Assembly (NCBI RefSeq): GCF_030695035.1
Contig: NZ_JAUYTT010000014.1
Location: 124,001 to 188,000 of the forward strand
Source of the DNA: Frigidibacter sp.
GTDB lineage: Bacteria; Pseudomonadota; Alphaproteobacteria; Rhodobacterales; Rhodobacteraceae
Direction: 5' to 3'
DNA: 64,000 nt
Positions 28,470 through 38,131 of the stretch are shown here, piece after piece. Each line of letters begins with the position of its first letter. Within the stretch, counting starts at the first letter, position 1. The position numbers and the translations under genes are program-made. The notes beneath the pieces are model-generated. The model worked only from the letters and a program-made list of their open reading frames with translations, did no database searches and was not told the DNA's origin.

Positions 28470-29105
28470 GTGACGGGCGGCGAGGCGAGGGCGGAGGGGA
28501 CGGTCGGGCCGGTGGCTGGCCTCGTGCTGGCTGGCGGCCGATCCTCGCGCATGGGGCAGGACAAGGCGCTGCTGGCGCTGGCCGGGCGGCCGCTGATCGC
28601 GCATGTGCTGGACCGGCTGATGCCGCAGGTGGGCTGCGTCGCGGTGTCGTTCAATGGCGATGCTGCCGCACTGGCGCATCTAGGGCTGCCGCTGCTGCAA
28701 GATGGGGCGCCGGACCGGCCGGGGCCTTTGGCCGGGGTGCTGGCGGGGCTGGACTGGGCGGCTGGGATCGGGGCGGACTGGCTGGCGACGGTGCCGGTGG
28801 ACACGCCCTTCGTGCCGCGCGATCTGGTGGCGCGGCTGGCGGCTGCCGCCGTGCCGGGCGGCGGGCCGGTGCTGGCGGCGAGCGACAGCGGGCTCCATCC
28901 CACAGCCGCGCTGTGGCCGGTGAGACTGCGCGAGGATCTGCGGTTGGCGCTGGATCAGGGCCAGCGGCGGGTGGCCGGTTGGGCGCTGGATCAGGGGGCG
29001 GTGACGGTGCAATTCTCCTCCGGGGGCACCGACCCTTTCGTGAACCTCAACACCCCCGAAGACCTCGCCGCCGCCGAGGCGCTGCTGCGCGGGGGCAGGG
29101 GATGA
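28470..29105 (+). CDS. mobA: molybdenum cofactor guanylyltransferase
   Basis: MobA transfers GMP to molybdopterin to make the guanine dinucleotide cofactor. The 211-residue product has the nucleotidyltransferase signature LAGGRSSRMGQDKALL near residue 20, later VPVDTPFVPRDL and VNLNTPEDL at the C-terminus. The start is uncertain; GTG 28470 follows AAGGGG and gives a slightly long N-terminus. The stop overlaps the acetyltransferase ATG by 4 bp. Confidence 0.9.
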   Translation: MTGGEARAEGTVGPVAGLVLAGGRSSRMGQDKALLALAGRPLIAHVLDRLMPQVGCVAVSFNGDAAALAHLGLPLLQDGAPDRPGPLAGVLAGLDWAAGIGADWLATVPVDTPFVPRDLVARLAAAAVPGGGPVLAASDSGLHPTAALWPVRLREDLRLALDQGQRRVAGWALDQGAVTVQFSSGGTDPFVNLNTPEDLAAAEALLRGGRG

Positions 29106-29686
29106 CCTACAGTGTCTGCCACGGCTTCGATCCCGCCCGCCGGGCCGAGGCGGCCGCGCTCTACTGGCAGGCCTTCGGCGGCAAGTTAGGGCGGGTGATG
29201 GGGCCAGAGGCACGGGCGCTGGCCTATGTGGCACAGGTGATGCGCCCCGATCATGCCTTTGCCGCCCTTGACGCCGATGGGACGGTCATCGGGATCGCAG
29301 GGTTCCGCTCGCCCTATGGCAGCTTCGTCGGCGGCGGGCCCGCCGATCTGCGCGGCGCCTATGGCCGGGCGGGGGGCGCCTTGCGCGCCGGTCTGCTGGC
29401 GCTGCTGACCCGCGACGTCGACAATGACCGCTTTTTGGTCGACGGCATCTGCGTGCGGGCCGACCGGCGCGGGCAGGGGATCGGCCGCGCGCTGCTGGAT
29501 GCGCTCTGTGCCGAGGGCCGCGCCCGCGGCTATGCGCAGGTGCGGCTGGATGTGGTGGGCGAGAATATCCGGGCCCGGGCGCTCTATGAGCGAGCCGGCT
29601 TTGCCGCGGCGGGGCTTTCGCATAGCCGGATCACCGGGGTGCTGTTCGGTTTTCAGACCGTGACGATGATGGTCCGGCCGCTCTAG
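29102..29686 (+). CDS. GNAT family N-acetyltransferase
   Basis: The 194-residue protein (MTYSVCHGFDPARR) has the acetyl-CoA binding motif VRADRRGQGIGRALLDAL near residue 120 and the C-terminal GENIRARALYERAGF, both typical of GNAT enzymes. The acceptor substrate cannot be inferred. It is translationally coupled to mobA, but no known link to molybdenum cofactor synthesis supports a shared role. Confidence 0.88.
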   Translation: MTYSVCHGFDPARRAEAAALYWQAFGGKLGRVMGPEARALAYVAQVMRPDHAFAALDADGTVIGIAGFRSPYGSFVGGGPADLRGAYGRAGGALRAGLLALLTRDVDNDRFLVDGICVRADRRGQGIGRALLDALCAEGRARGYAQVRLDVVGENIRARALYERAGFAAAGLSHSRITGVLFGFQTVTMMVRPL

Positions 29687-29689
29687 CGC

Positions 29690-30715
29690 TCAGTCGAACG
29701 TCCCTGTCACCCGCCCCAGCAGCATGAAGGCGCGGGCGGTGCGGGTTTCGGCGAACTCTGCCACTTCCTGATCGGCGGAGTTCTTCTCGAACTCCTGGAA
29801 GGTGCGGTCGAACTGGCGCAGGAAATGGTGGGCAGCGTCGCGGAAGATGGTGTCTTGCCGCATCCGCCCTGCCGTCAGCGCGAGGCTGGAGCGGTCGCGC
29901 ACCCCGCCAAGCGCGGCGATGCCCTTGCCGCGCTCGCCCGCCGCGAAACGCCGCCAGACCTCGGGCTTGGCGCGGTCGGGCTTCAGGTCATCCATGTAGA
30001 TGCCGTCCTGCGCCAGCAGCGTCAGCACGTCCTGCGCGGCGCGGATCAGCTTGGCCATGGTGCGGTCTTCCAGCGCCCGGCGCAGGGCGCGAAAGCCGTC
30101 GCGGTCTTCGGGCGAGTCCGGGAAGTTCAGCGCCTGGATGAAATCAGCGACCGAGACCGGCGCGCGCATGTCTTCCGCCGGGGTTCCAAGCGCCAGCCCC
30201 GGCTGGTCCTCCCCCGTTGCTGCGGCCCGAGGCGCAGCCAGCGCCGCCTTGCGGTCCGCCGAGGGCTGGGTAGCGCCGGTATCGCGGCGCGAGGTGAAGG
30301 TGGCGATGGCGGTTTCGGTCTGGCGCTGCGCGGCGGCGATCTCGTCCAGCTTCTTTTCCACCGAAGGCTTCATGCCAAGCGCGGTGGTCTGCGCCTGCTG
30401 CATCCAGGCGCTGCGCATCGCGTCGATGGCGCCCTGCAGCCGCTGCGCCTCGGCTCGCATCTCGCGCGCGGTGCGGGCGGTGACGGCGGCCACCCAGATC
30501 ATGGCGACCGGCAGGCAGATCGCCACCAGCGTCATTGTCAGGCCAAGCGCATTGCCGCCCCCGTCCGAACGGTCGGTCATAAGGAAGAAGGCCGCGACCA
30601 GCCCCAGCCAGCACAGGGTCAGCGCCGCGGCGATCACCTCGGTGGCCGAGATGCGGGCGGGTTCGGAGGGGCCAAGGCCTTGGCCGATGGGGCGGTCGTC
30701 CTGTCGGTCCGTCAT
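29690..30715 (-). CDS. uncharacterised membrane-anchored coiled-coil protein
   Basis: I do not recognise the family. The 341-residue protein has two adjacent transmembrane segments (about 25-46 and 57-80), then a predicted coiled-coil region (about 82-150, MRAEAQRLQGAIDAM), and a cytoplasmic helical domain containing VADFIQALNFPDSPEDRDGF and a C-terminal stretch FLRQFDRTFQEFEKNSADQE. The start MTDRQDDRPIG follows a G-run. It lies 19 bp downstream of greA on the same strand and may share its transcript. Confidence 0.7.
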   Translation of the reverse strand: MTDRQDDRPIGQGLGPSEPARISATEVIAAALTLCWLGLVAAFFLMTDRSDGGGNALGLTMTLVAICLPVAMIWVAAVTARTAREMRAEAQRLQGAIDAMRSAWMQQAQTTALGMKPSVEKKLDEIAAAQRQTETAIATFTSRRDTGATQPSADRKAALAAPRAAATGEDQPGLALGTPAEDMRAPVSVADFIQALNFPDSPEDRDGFRALRRALEDRTMAKLIRAAQDVLTLLAQDGIYMDDLKPDRAKPEVWRRFAAGERGKGIAALGGVRDRSSLALTAGRMRQDTIFRDAAHHFLRQFDRTFQEFEKNSADQEVAEFAETRTARAFMLLGRVTGTFD

Positions 30716-30734
30716 GGAACCCCGCCCCCCCGCC

Positions 30735-31205
30735 CTAAACGAACCGGATGCTGACGATCTCGTAGCTTTTCTCGCCGCCCGGGGTGCGGACTTCGACGCT
30801 GTCGCCTTCGTCCTTGCCAATCAGCGCCCGCGCCAGCGGCGAGCGGATGTTCAGCAGCCCGCGCTCGATATCCGCCTCGGGTTCGCCGACGATCTGATAG
30901 GTGCGCTCTTCCTCGCTGTCCTCGTCGATCAGGGTGACGGTGGCGCCGAACTTGATGGTGCCGGACAGGCGGGTGGGGTCGATCACTTCGGCGCGGCCAA
31001 GGATCGATTCCAGCTCTTTCACGCGGCCTTCGACAAAGCTCTGCTTTTCACGCGCGGCGTGGTATTCGGCATTCTCCGACAGGTCGCCATGCTCGCGCGC
31101 CTCGGCAATGGCCTTGATGACGGCGGGGCGTTCCACCGACTTCAGGGTCCGCAGTTCAGAGTCTAGCGCGTCGAAACCCGCGCGGGTCATCGGTATCTTT
31201 TCCAT
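30735..31205 (-). CDS. greA: transcription elongation factor
   Basis: GreA rescues backtracked RNA polymerase by stimulating transcript cleavage. The 156-residue protein has the N-terminal coiled coil with the catalytic acidic tip [11 protein letters not shown] near residue 40, the VIDPTRL linker and the C-terminal FKBP-like domain ending [16 protein letters not shown] and [13 protein letters not shown]. Start [14 protein letters not shown] is the family norm. It is divergent from the ETF-QO gene. Confidence 0.96.
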   Translation of the reverse strand: MEKIPMTRAGFDALDSELRTLKSVERPAVIKAIAEAREHGDLSENAEYHAAREKQSFVEGRVKELESILGRAEVIDPTRLSGTIKFGATVTLIDEDSEEERTYQIVGEPEADIERGLLNIRSPLARALIGKDEGDSVEVRTPGGEKSYEIVSIRFV

Positions 31206-31463
31206 GGCACTCACGTAAGTCAAAAACACCGCTCGCCCCATAGGGGGCCGCGGTGCCGTTCGGTCGCGTTTGATGCAACTGACCCCGGAACCGCCCCGAA
31301 TGCAAGAGCCTTGCGGGCTGCCAAGGCCCGATCCCGCCGCCCGGGACGGGCTTTCTTGCCGCTGGCCGTGATGCCGCGTCACGATTGCGTCGTGCCGCGG
31401 GGTAAGTTAACCGTTGCAGGGACTTGATATCGCCAGCAGCCGCGAGCCGGGAGGGGACCAGAA

Positions 31464-33116
31464 ATGACCGGGATCGAACGGGAATCGATGGAGTATGACG
31501 TGGTGATCGTGGGGGCGGGTCCTGCGGGCCTGTCTGCGGCGATCCGCCTGAAGCAACTCGATGCCGATCTGTCGGTCGTCGTGCTGGAAAAGGGCTCTGA
31601 AGTCGGGGCGCATATCCTGTCGGGCGCGGTGCTGGATCCCTCGGGCCTCGATGCGCTGCTGCCGGACTGGCGGGAGTTGGGCGCACCGATCACGGTGCCC
31701 GTACAGGAAGACAACTTCTACGTGCTGGGGCCGGCCGGGCAGATCCGTGTGCCGAACTGGCCGATGCCGCCGCTGATGTCGAACCACGGCAATTACATCG
31801 TCAGCATGGGCAATGTGTGCCGCTGGATGGCGGGCGTGGCCGAGGGGCTGGGGGTCGAGATCTTCCCGGGCATGGCCGCGTCAGAGCTGGTCTATGGGAC
31901 GGATGGCGCCGTGAAGGGCGTCGTCGCGGGCGAGTTCGGCAAGAACCCCGATGGCAGCATCGGTGATGGCTACGAGCCCGGGATGGAGCTTCTGGGCAAA
32001 TACGTCTTCCTGTCCGAAGGCGTGCGCGGCAGCCTCGCCAAGGAAGTGATGGCGCGGTTCGAGCTGTCGAAGGGCAAATGCCCGCAGAAATTCGGCCTCG
32101 GCATGAAAGAAATCTGGGAGATCGACCCGGCCAAGCACAAGCTGGGCACCGTCACCCACACCATGGGCTGGCCGCTTGGCAGCAATGCAGGCGGCGGGTC
32201 GTTCATCTACCACTTGGACAACAACCAGGTGCTGGTCGGCTTCGTCGTCCACCTGAACTATGAGAACCCCTACCTCTACCCTTACATGGAGTTCCAGCAG
32301 TTCAAGCACCATCCGATGGTGGCGGAGCTGTTGCAGGGCGGCAAGCGCGTGGCCTACGGCGCGCGGGCGATTTCCGAGGGCGGCTGGCAGTCGATCCCGA
32401 AGGTCGTGTTCCCGGGCGGGGCGATGCTGGGATGCTCGGCCGGGCTGGTCAACGTGCCGCGGATCAAGGGCAACCACAATGCCATGCTGTCGGGCAAGGC
32501 CGCGGCCGAGGCTGCGTTTGAGGCGATTGGCGCGGGCCGGCAGGGCGATGAGCTGACGGCCTACGAGGCCGACCTGCGCAGCGGCCCGGTGGCGAAGGAC
32601 CTCAAGAAGGTCCGCAACGTCAAGCCGTTCTGGTCCAAATATGGGCTGACGGCGAGCCTGATGCTGGGCGGGGCCGACATGTGGTTCGCCTCGATCTTCG
32701 GCGGCACCCTCTTCGGCACCCTGCGCCACGGCAAGTCCGATGCGGCGGCGACGGGCGAGGCGGCGAAGTTCAAGCCGATCGAATATCCGCGCCCCGATGG
32801 CAAGCTGTCCTTCGACCGGCTGACCAACGTCGCCTTCTCGGCCACCAATCACGAGGAATGCCAGCCCTGCCATCTGAAGCTGCGCGACCCGTCGATCCCG
32901 ATTGCGGTGAACCTGCCCAAATACGCCGAACCCGCAACGCGCTATTGCCCGGCCGGCGTCTATGAGGTGCTGACGGATGAGGCGGGCAACCCACGCTTCC
33001 AGATCAACTTCCAGAACTGCGTGCATTGCAAGACCTGCGACATCAAGGATCCCAGCCAGAACATCGTCTGGACCACGCCGCAGGGTGGCGACGGGCCTAA
33101 CTACCCGAACATGTGA
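31464..33116 (+). CDS. electron transfer flavoprotein-ubiquinone oxidoreductase
   Basis: ETF-QO moves electrons from ETF to the ubiquinone pool at the inner membrane. The 550-residue protein has an FAD-binding VVIVGAGPAGLSAAIRL near residue 12, a central quinone-binding region, and the C-terminal [4Fe-4S] domain with CQPC, CPAGVY and CVHCKTCDIKDP. The start MTGIERESMEYD follows GGGAGGGGACC. It would serve the acyl-CoA dehydrogenase at 23654-25354, though the ETF subunits are not in the window. Confidence 0.95.
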   Translation: MTGIERESMEYDVVIVGAGPAGLSAAIRLKQLDADLSVVVLEKGSEVGAHILSGAVLDPSGLDALLPDWRELGAPITVPVQEDNFYVLGPAGQIRVPNWPMPPLMSNHGNYIVSMGNVCRWMAGVAEGLGVEIFPGMAASELVYGTDGAVKGVVAGEFGKNPDGSIGDGYEPGMELLGKYVFLSEGVRGSLAKEVMARFELSKGKCPQKFGLGMKEIWEIDPAKHKLGTVTHTMGWPLGSNAGGGSFIYHLDNNQVLVGFVVHLNYENPYLYPYMEFQQFKHHPMVAELLQGGKRVAYGARAISEGGWQSIPKVVFPGGAMLGCSAGLVNVPRIKGNHNAMLSGKAAAEAAFEAIGAGRQGDELTAYEADLRSGPVAKDLKKVRNVKPFWSKYGLTASLMLGGADMWFASIFGGTLFGTLRHGKSDAAATGEAAKFKPIEYPRPDGKLSFDRLTNVAFSATNHEECQPCHLKLRDPSIPIAVNLPKYAEPATRYCPAGVYEVLTDEAGNPRFQINFQNCVHCKTCDIKDPSQNIVWTTPQGGDGPNYPNM

Positions 33117-33128
33117 CAATCGCGTGTG

Positions 33129-33164
33129 ATCGGCGGCAGCGCGCGCTTTGCGCCGCTGCCGCCG
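33129..33164. other. strong hairpin between ETF-QO gene and TPR gene
   Basis: ATCGGCGGCAGCG pairs with CGCTGCCGCCGAT over 13 bp around a 10-base loop. It starts 13 bases after the ETF-QO stop. There is no T-run on either strand, so it is not a classical intrinsic terminator; a transcript-end stabiliser or factor-dependent site is possible. Confidence 0.6.
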
Positions 33165-33222
33165 ATTGCCAAGCAAGGCCGCGCGGCCTACCTTCGGCGA
33201 ACCTGCCAGAAGGAATTGTTGC

Positions 33223-34950
33223 GTGATCCGTTTTCGCCGACTAGCGCTGATTGCCTCAGCTTCTGCCCTCGCCCTGAGCCTTGCCACCGCGGTGCGCGCC
33301 GAGGGAGAGGTCGCCGCCGGCCCCTACCTTGCCGCCCGCGTCGCCAGTGGGCATAGCGATTACCGCGAGGCTGCGACCTACTACACCCAAGCCCTGGCAC
33401 GCGATCCGTCGAACCCGCTGCTGCTGGAAAGCGCGATCCTGGCGCAGCTTGGCCTTGGCGAGATCCAGCGCGCAGTTCCGGTGGCGACGGCACTGCTTGC
33501 GGGCGGACGCGAGAGCCAGGTGGCCGATCTGGTACTGCTGGTCGATCTGGCCAAGCGCGGCGAGTTTGATGCGGCGCTGGAGCGGCTGGAGGCTGGCACC
33601 ACGGTCGGCCCGCTGGTGGAAGGGCTCTTCCGGGCTTGGGCAGAGCTTGGCCGCGGCCAGATGTCCGAAGCGCAGACTGCCTTCGACGAAGTGGCAGCCG
33701 TGCAGGGGCTGGAGCTGTTCGGGGCGTATCACAAAGCACTGGCGCTGGCCTCGGTCGGCGATTTCGAAGGCGCGGACAAGATCCTGTCGGGCGATGCCGC
33801 CGGCCCGCTGTCGCTGACCCGCCGCGGCGTGATTGCCCATGCCGAGGTGCTGAGCCAGCTGGAGCGCAACCCTGCGGCCCTCGAGCTGATCGACAAGGCC
33901 TTCGGCAACGAGCCCGACCCGACGCTGGAGGCAATGCGCGCGCAGATGGAGGCGGGCGAGATGCTGCCCTTCACCGTTGTCACCAGCCCCGCCGACGGCA
34001 TGGCCGAACTGTTCCACTCGCTCGCTGGCGCGCTCAGCGGCGAGGCGACGGACGTATTCACGCTGGTCTATGCACGGCTTGGCGAATACCTGCGTCCCGA
34101 TCATGTGGACGCGATCCTGCTGGTGGCCGCGCTTCTGGAAAGCCAGAACCAGTATGATCTGGCGAATGTCTCTTACAACCGCATCCCGCGCGATGACCCG
34201 GCCTATCCGGTTGCCGAGCTTGGCCGGGCCGAGGCGTTGATCGCGGCCGACCGGATGGACGCGGCCATCGAGGCGCTGCAGCAGTTGGCGAAGTCCTATC
34301 CCGATCAGGAAGTGATCTGGGCCAATCTGGGCGACGTGCTGCGCCGGGCTGAACGGTTCGAGGAAGCGATCGTGGCCTATGACGCCGCCATTGCGCTGTT
34401 CGGCGAAGAGAATGCTGGCCAGTGGCCGGTCTATTACGCGCGTGGCATCTGCCACGAGCGGCAAAAACGCTATGACGCCGCCGAGACCGACATGCGCAAG
34501 GCGCTGGAGTTGCAGCCGGACCAGCCGCAGATCCTCAACTATCTGGGTTATTCGTTCCTTGAGCAGGGCCGAAATCTCGATGAGGCGTTGGCGATGATCG
34601 AAACAGCCGTCGCTGCGCGGCCCGAGGATGGCTATATCGTCGACAGCCTCGCCTGGGGCTATTACCGCCTTGGCCGCTACGAAGAAGCCGTGGCCCCCAT
34701 GGAACGCGCGGTAGAGCTGATGCCGGTCGACGCGGTGGTCAACGACCATCTGGGCGATGTCTACTGGGCGGTGGGCCGCAAGCGCGAGGCTGAGTTCCAG
34801 TGGAGCCGGGCGCTCTCTTTCGCCACCGACAGCGACAGCAGCAGCGACGCCGATGCGGACCGTATCCGCCGCAAGCTGGAGATCGGCCTTGATGCCGTGC
34901 TGGCGGTCGAAGGCGCCGCGCCGCTGGCCGTTTCGCAGAATGCCGACTGA
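33223..34950 (+). CDS. exported tetratricopeptide repeat protein
   Basis: The 575-residue protein begins at GTG 33223 (AGAAGGA upstream) with a signal peptide ([26 protein letters not shown]). TPR-like helical repeats run through most of the chain; clear ones are [19 protein letters not shown] near residue 50 and, towards the C-terminus, [34 protein letters not shown], and [20 protein letters not shown]. Such proteins act as periplasmic scaffolds; the partner is unknown. The 3' end overlaps ispE by 11 bp, so the two are coupled. Confidence 0.85.
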   Translation: MIRFRRLALIASASALALSLATAVRAEGEVAAGPYLAARVASGHSDYREAATYYTQALARDPSNPLLLESAILAQLGLGEIQRAVPVATALLAGGRESQVADLVLLVDLAKRGEFDAALERLEAGTTVGPLVEGLFRAWAELGRGQMSEAQTAFDEVAAVQGLELFGAYHKALALASVGDFEGADKILSGDAAGPLSLTRRGVIAHAEVLSQLERNPAALELIDKAFGNEPDPTLEAMRAQMEAGEMLPFTVVTSPADGMAELFHSLAGALSGEATDVFTLVYARLGEYLRPDHVDAILLVAALLESQNQYDLANVSYNRIPRDDPAYPVAELGRAEALIAADRMDAAIEALQQLAKSYPDQEVIWANLGDVLRRAERFEEAIVAYDAAIALFGEENAGQWPVYYARGICHERQKRYDAAETDMRKALELQPDQPQILNYLGYSFLEQGRNLDEALAMIETAVAARPEDGYIVDSLAWGYYRLGRYEEAVAPMERAVELMPVDAVVNDHLGDVYWAVGRKREAEFQWSRALSFATDSDSSSDADADRIRRKLEIGLDAVLAVEGAAPLAVSQNAD

Positions 34951-35806
34951 AGGCTTCGCGCCCGCCAAGGTCAACCTTTCGCTGCATGTCACCGGGCAAC
35001 GGGCGGATGGCTATCACCTGCTGGACAGTCTGGTGGTGTTTGCCGATGTCGGCGACCGGCTGACGGCCGAAGCGGCTGACGCGCTGAGCCTGCAGGTCAA
35101 GGGCCCGCGTGCTGAAGGGGTGCCTAACGGGCCGGAGAACCTCGTGCTGCGCGCGGCGCGGTTGCTGGACCCGGACCGAGGCGCGCGGCTGGTGCTCGAC
35201 AAGCACCTGCCTGCCGCGGCCGGGATCGGCGGCGGGTCTTCGGATGCCGCGGCGGCGCTGCGGGTTCTGGCGCGGCTGTGGGATCTGCCGCTGCCTGCGG
35301 CGGAGGCGACGGCGGTGCTGGGGGCGGATGTGCCGGTTTGCCTCGATGCCCGACCACGGCGGATGGCGGGGATCGGGGATCTGCTGTCAGAGGTGCCGCC
35401 TTTGCCACCCGCATGGCTGGTGCTGGTCAATCCGGGAGTAGCCGTGTCAACTCCGGCCGTGTTCCGCGCGCTGGCCAGCAAGGATGGCGCGCCCATGCCA
35501 GAGGTGCCCGCCTGCGCCGATGCCGCCACCTTCGCTGCGTTCCTGCTGGGGCTCCGCAATGATCTGGAACCGCCCGCCCGCACCTTGCAGCCTCAGGTGA
35601 GCGAGGTTCTGGCAGCGCTTGGCGCACAGACAGGCTGCCTTCTGGCGCGGATGTCAGGATCGGGGGCGACCTGCTTTGGCCTCTTCGCCGCCGAGGCCCC
35701 GGCTCGGGGGGCGGCCGCAGCCCTCGCTGCCGCGGCGGCAGGCTGGTGGGTGCAGGCAGCGCGAATGCTGCCCGCGCCGGGTCAGGACACGCGCGCCACC
35801 ACGTAA
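34940..35806 (+). CDS. ispE: 4-diphosphocytidyl-2-C-methyl-D-erythritol kinase
   Basis: IspE phosphorylates CDP-methylerythritol in the MEP isoprenoid pathway. The 288-residue GHMP kinase has [21 protein letters not shown] at the N-terminus in two blocks, the glycine-rich ATP loop [18 protein letters not shown] near residue 95, and the C-terminal [15 protein letters not shown] 34940 lies inside the TPR gene end. It converges with the polyprenyl diphosphate synthase gene, overlapping it by 25 bp; both act in isoprenoid synthesis. Confidence 0.95.
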   Translation: MPTEGFAPAKVNLSLHVTGQRADGYHLLDSLVVFADVGDRLTAEAADALSLQVKGPRAEGVPNGPENLVLRAARLLDPDRGARLVLDKHLPAAAGIGGGSSDAAAALRVLARLWDLPLPAAEATAVLGADVPVCLDARPRRMAGIGDLLSEVPPLPPAWLVLVNPGVAVSTPAVFRALASKDGAPMPEVPACADAATFAAFLLGLRNDLEPPARTLQPQVSEVLAALGAQTGCLLARMSGSGATCFGLFAAEAPARGAAAALAAAAAGWWVQAARMLPAPGQDTRATT

Positions 35807-36783
35807 TCGGCCAGATCGGCAAGCATCTCGCGCAGCGGATGCGGGGGCAGAACCTCCAGCGCAGCCTTTGCTTTGGCGGCCCAGTCCAGCGCATCGGCCC
35901 GCGTCGTCTGCAGCGTGCCATGTGCAGTCATCAGCGCCAAAGCCTGCTCCAGATCGCCCTCGCGCTGGTCGCCCTTCTCGATCACCCGGACCCAGAAGGC
36001 GCGCTCCTCGGCATTCGCCAGCGCCACCGCCTTGATCACCGGCAGGGTCAGTTTGCGCTCGCGGAAATCGTCGCCGACATTCTTGCCGATCACCTCGGAC
36101 AGCCCGCCGTAATCCAACAGGTCATCGACGATCTGGAAGGCGATCCCAAGCGCATCACCATAGGCGTGCAGCGCCTGCACCTGATCCTCGGGCGCTCCTG
36201 CAATGACGCCGCCAACCTCGGTTGCCGCCGAGAACAGCGCTGCGGTCTTGCCGCGGATCACCTGCAGATAGATCGCCTCATCCGTCGCCAGATCCTGCGC
36301 CGCGGTCAGTTGCAACACCTCGCCCTCGGCGATCACGGCCGAGGCGTTGGACAGGATCCCCATCACCCGCATCGATCCGGTTTCCGTCATCAGCTGGAAG
36401 CTGCGGGCGAACAGGTAATCGCCGACCAGCACCGAGGATTTGTTGTCCCACAGCAGGTTGGCCGTCGGCCGCCCGCGCCGCTGGGTGCTTTCATCGACCA
36501 CATCGTCATGCAGCAGCGTCGCGGTATGGATGAACTCCACCGTCGCCGCCAGATGCACGTGGTAGGGGCCGCCATAGCCGCACATCCGCGCCGCCGCCAG
36601 CGTCAGCATCGGGCGCAGGCGCTTGCCGCCCGCCTCGACCAGATGCGCCGTCACCTCGGGGATGCGCGGCGCGTGCTGCGAGGCCATCCGCGCGCGGATC
36701 AACAGGTTCACGCGTTCCATGTCGCCCGCCAGATGATCGGCCAGACGGTCATGCGGTTTGGTTGCGGCGTCGTCCAAGCTCAT
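35782..36783 (-). CDS. long-chain polyprenyl diphosphate synthase (quinone side chain)
   Basis: The 333-residue enzyme extends isoprenoid chains, most likely for the ubiquinone tail. The two Asp-rich motifs are [18 protein letters not shown] (near residue 84) and [12 protein letters not shown] (near 212), with [11 protein letters not shown] near 55. The residue before the first motif region (a small side chain pattern THTATLL variant, here FIHTATLL) fits long-chain products, but chain length, octa- or decaprenyl, is not certain. It is divergent from the DUF2007 gene by 55 bp. Confidence 0.9.
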   Translation of the reverse strand: MSLDDAATKPHDRLADHLAGDMERVNLLIRARMASQHAPRIPEVTAHLVEAGGKRLRPMLTLAAARMCGYGGPYHVHLAATVEFIHTATLLHDDVVDESTQRRGRPTANLLWDNKSSVLVGDYLFARSFQLMTETGSMRVMGILSNASAVIAEGEVLQLTAAQDLATDEAIYLQVIRGKTAALFSAATEVGGVIAGAPEDQVQALHAYGDALGIAFQIVDDLLDYGGLSEVIGKNVGDDFRERKLTLPVIKAVALANAEERAFWVRVIEKGDQREGDLEQALALMTAHGTLQTTRADALDWAAKAKAALEVLPPHPLREMLADLADYVVARVS

Positions 36784-36838
36784 CGTTAACCCCGTTGACG
36801 CTCGACAATTCCCGGCGTCTGCCCTTTAGTCGCGGACC

Positions 36839-37054
36839 ATGAAGGAACTCTTGCGCACCACCGATCCGACGAAGATCGCCTATGCCACCGTCCTGCTTCA
36901 GGGCGAGGGTATAGCGGCGTTTCAGATGGACGTCCACATGAGTGTCCTTGAAGGCTCGATCGGCATCTTGCCGCGGCGGATCATGGTGCGGGATCAGGAC
37001 CTGTTCCTTGCCCGTGCCGTGCTGGCCGATAACGGGATCGGGACCGAGCTGTAG
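36839..37054 (+). CDS. DUF2007 domain protein
   Basis: This 71-residue protein (MKELLRTTDPTKIAYATVLL) matches the small DUF2007 family: an N-terminal KELLRTTDP, a middle FQMDVHMSVLEGSIGILPRR, and a C-terminal VRDQDLFLARAVLAD. Members are thought to be signal-transduction-like small proteins without known function. It precedes the methyltransferase by 2 bp, indicating an operon. Confidence 0.85.
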   Translation: MKELLRTTDPTKIAYATVLLQGEGIAAFQMDVHMSVLEGSIGILPRRIMVRDQDLFLARAVLADNGIGTEL

Positions 37055-37056
37055 CC

Positions 37057-37845
37057 ATGTTCGAGGCCGATGACCTGACCGATGACGGGTTTCTGGGCGG
37101 GCGGCTGCGGGTGTTGCAACCGCGCAGGGGCTACCGCGTCGCGACAGATCCGGTGTTTTTGGCCGCAGCCGTGGCCGCGCAGCCGGGGCAGGCGGTGCTG
37201 GAGCTGGGATGTGGGGCTGGTGTCGCCTCGCTCTGCCTTGCGGCGCGGGTGCCGGGGCTGGTGCAGGCGGGGCTGGAGTTGCAGCCGGCCTATGCCGATC
37301 TGGCGCGGCGCAATGCCGCACGCAACGGCCTGCCGCTGGAGGTTCTGGAGGGCGACCTGGCCACGATGCCGGCGCCGCTGCGGGCGCGCTGCTTCGACCA
37401 TGTCATCGCCAACCCGCCGTTTTATCCCGCTGGCGACGGCACCGCCGCCGCCGATCCCGGGCGCGAGATGGCGCAGCGTGAGGCAACCCCCTTGGCCGAT
37501 TGGGTCGCGGCCGGGTTGCGGCGCCTGCATCCGGGTGGTTGGCTGACGATCATCCAGGAGGCGCACCGGCTGCCCGACCTTCTGGTCGCTTTGTCTGCCA
37601 GAACCGGGAGCATCACGGCGCTGCCGCTGGTGGCGCGGGCCGGGCGCCCGGCGGGCCGCGTGATCGTGCAGGCGCGCAAGGGCGGCCGCGGGCGCTTTAC
37701 CCTCGCGCCGCCGTTGGTCCTGCACAACGGCGCGACGCATGACGGCGACCGCGAGAACCATTCGGATATGGCAGCCGCGATCCTGCGCAAGGGGGCGGCG
37801 CTGGAAATCCGGGCAGGCGGCGGGGCTCCGCCGCGCGGCGATTAG
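37057..37845 (+). CDS. SAM-dependent methyltransferase, TrmN6-like
   Basis: The 262-residue protein has the class I SAM motif LELGCGAGVASLCLA near residue 48, the target-amine motif IANPPFYPAG near 117 (NPPF), and an N-terminal GRLRVLQPRRGYRVATDPVFLAAAV typical of tRNA1(Val) A37 N6-methyltransferases. NPPF/Y enzymes methylate exocyclic amines of nucleobases or glutamine; a tRNA target is the best guess. The start is fixed by the 2-bp spacing from the previous gene. Confidence 0.85.
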   Translation: MFEADDLTDDGFLGGRLRVLQPRRGYRVATDPVFLAAAVAAQPGQAVLELGCGAGVASLCLAARVPGLVQAGLELQPAYADLARRNAARNGLPLEVLEGDLATMPAPLRARCFDHVIANPPFYPAGDGTAAADPGREMAQREATPLADWVAAGLRRLHPGGWLTIIQEAHRLPDLLVALSARTGSITALPLVARAGRPAGRVIVQARKGGRGRFTLAPPLVLHNGATHDGDRENHSDMAAAILRKGAALEIRAGGGAPPRGD

Positions 37846-37963
37846 CACTTCGGCAAGAATTGGCAGGCGACACTGTTTTCGCCCGATGGGTCATCGTGGC
37901 GCGTGACACGACTCAGGTTGTGTGATGGAATTATGACTAGTTCAACAGGAGAAGGAGACGACC

Positions 37964-38131
37964 ATGACTCTCAGTTCGCACCTGACGGAACTTCGCAAGA
38001 AGCATCAGCATCTTTCGGAGCAGGTGGAAAGCGCACAGCGCAGCCCTGCCACCGATGATCTGATGATCGCCGAGATGAAGAAGAAGAAACTTCGCATCAA
38101 GGAAGAGATCGGCCGCCTGTCGCAGGCCTGA
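37964..38131 (+). CDS. DUF465/YdcH family small protein
   Basis: The 55-residue protein (MTLSSHLTELRKKHQHLSEQ) is a helical hairpin, with a basic second helix containing EMKKKKLRIKEEIGRL, as in the YdcH/DUF465 family. Its function is unknown. GGAGAAGGAGACG precedes ATG 37964, an unusually strong ribosome site, suggesting high expression. It converges with the EamA gene, and the two coding regions overlap by 35 bp. Confidence 0.88.
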   Translation: MTLSSHLTELRKKHQHLSEQVESAQRSPATDDLMIAEMKKKKLRIKEEIGRLSQA

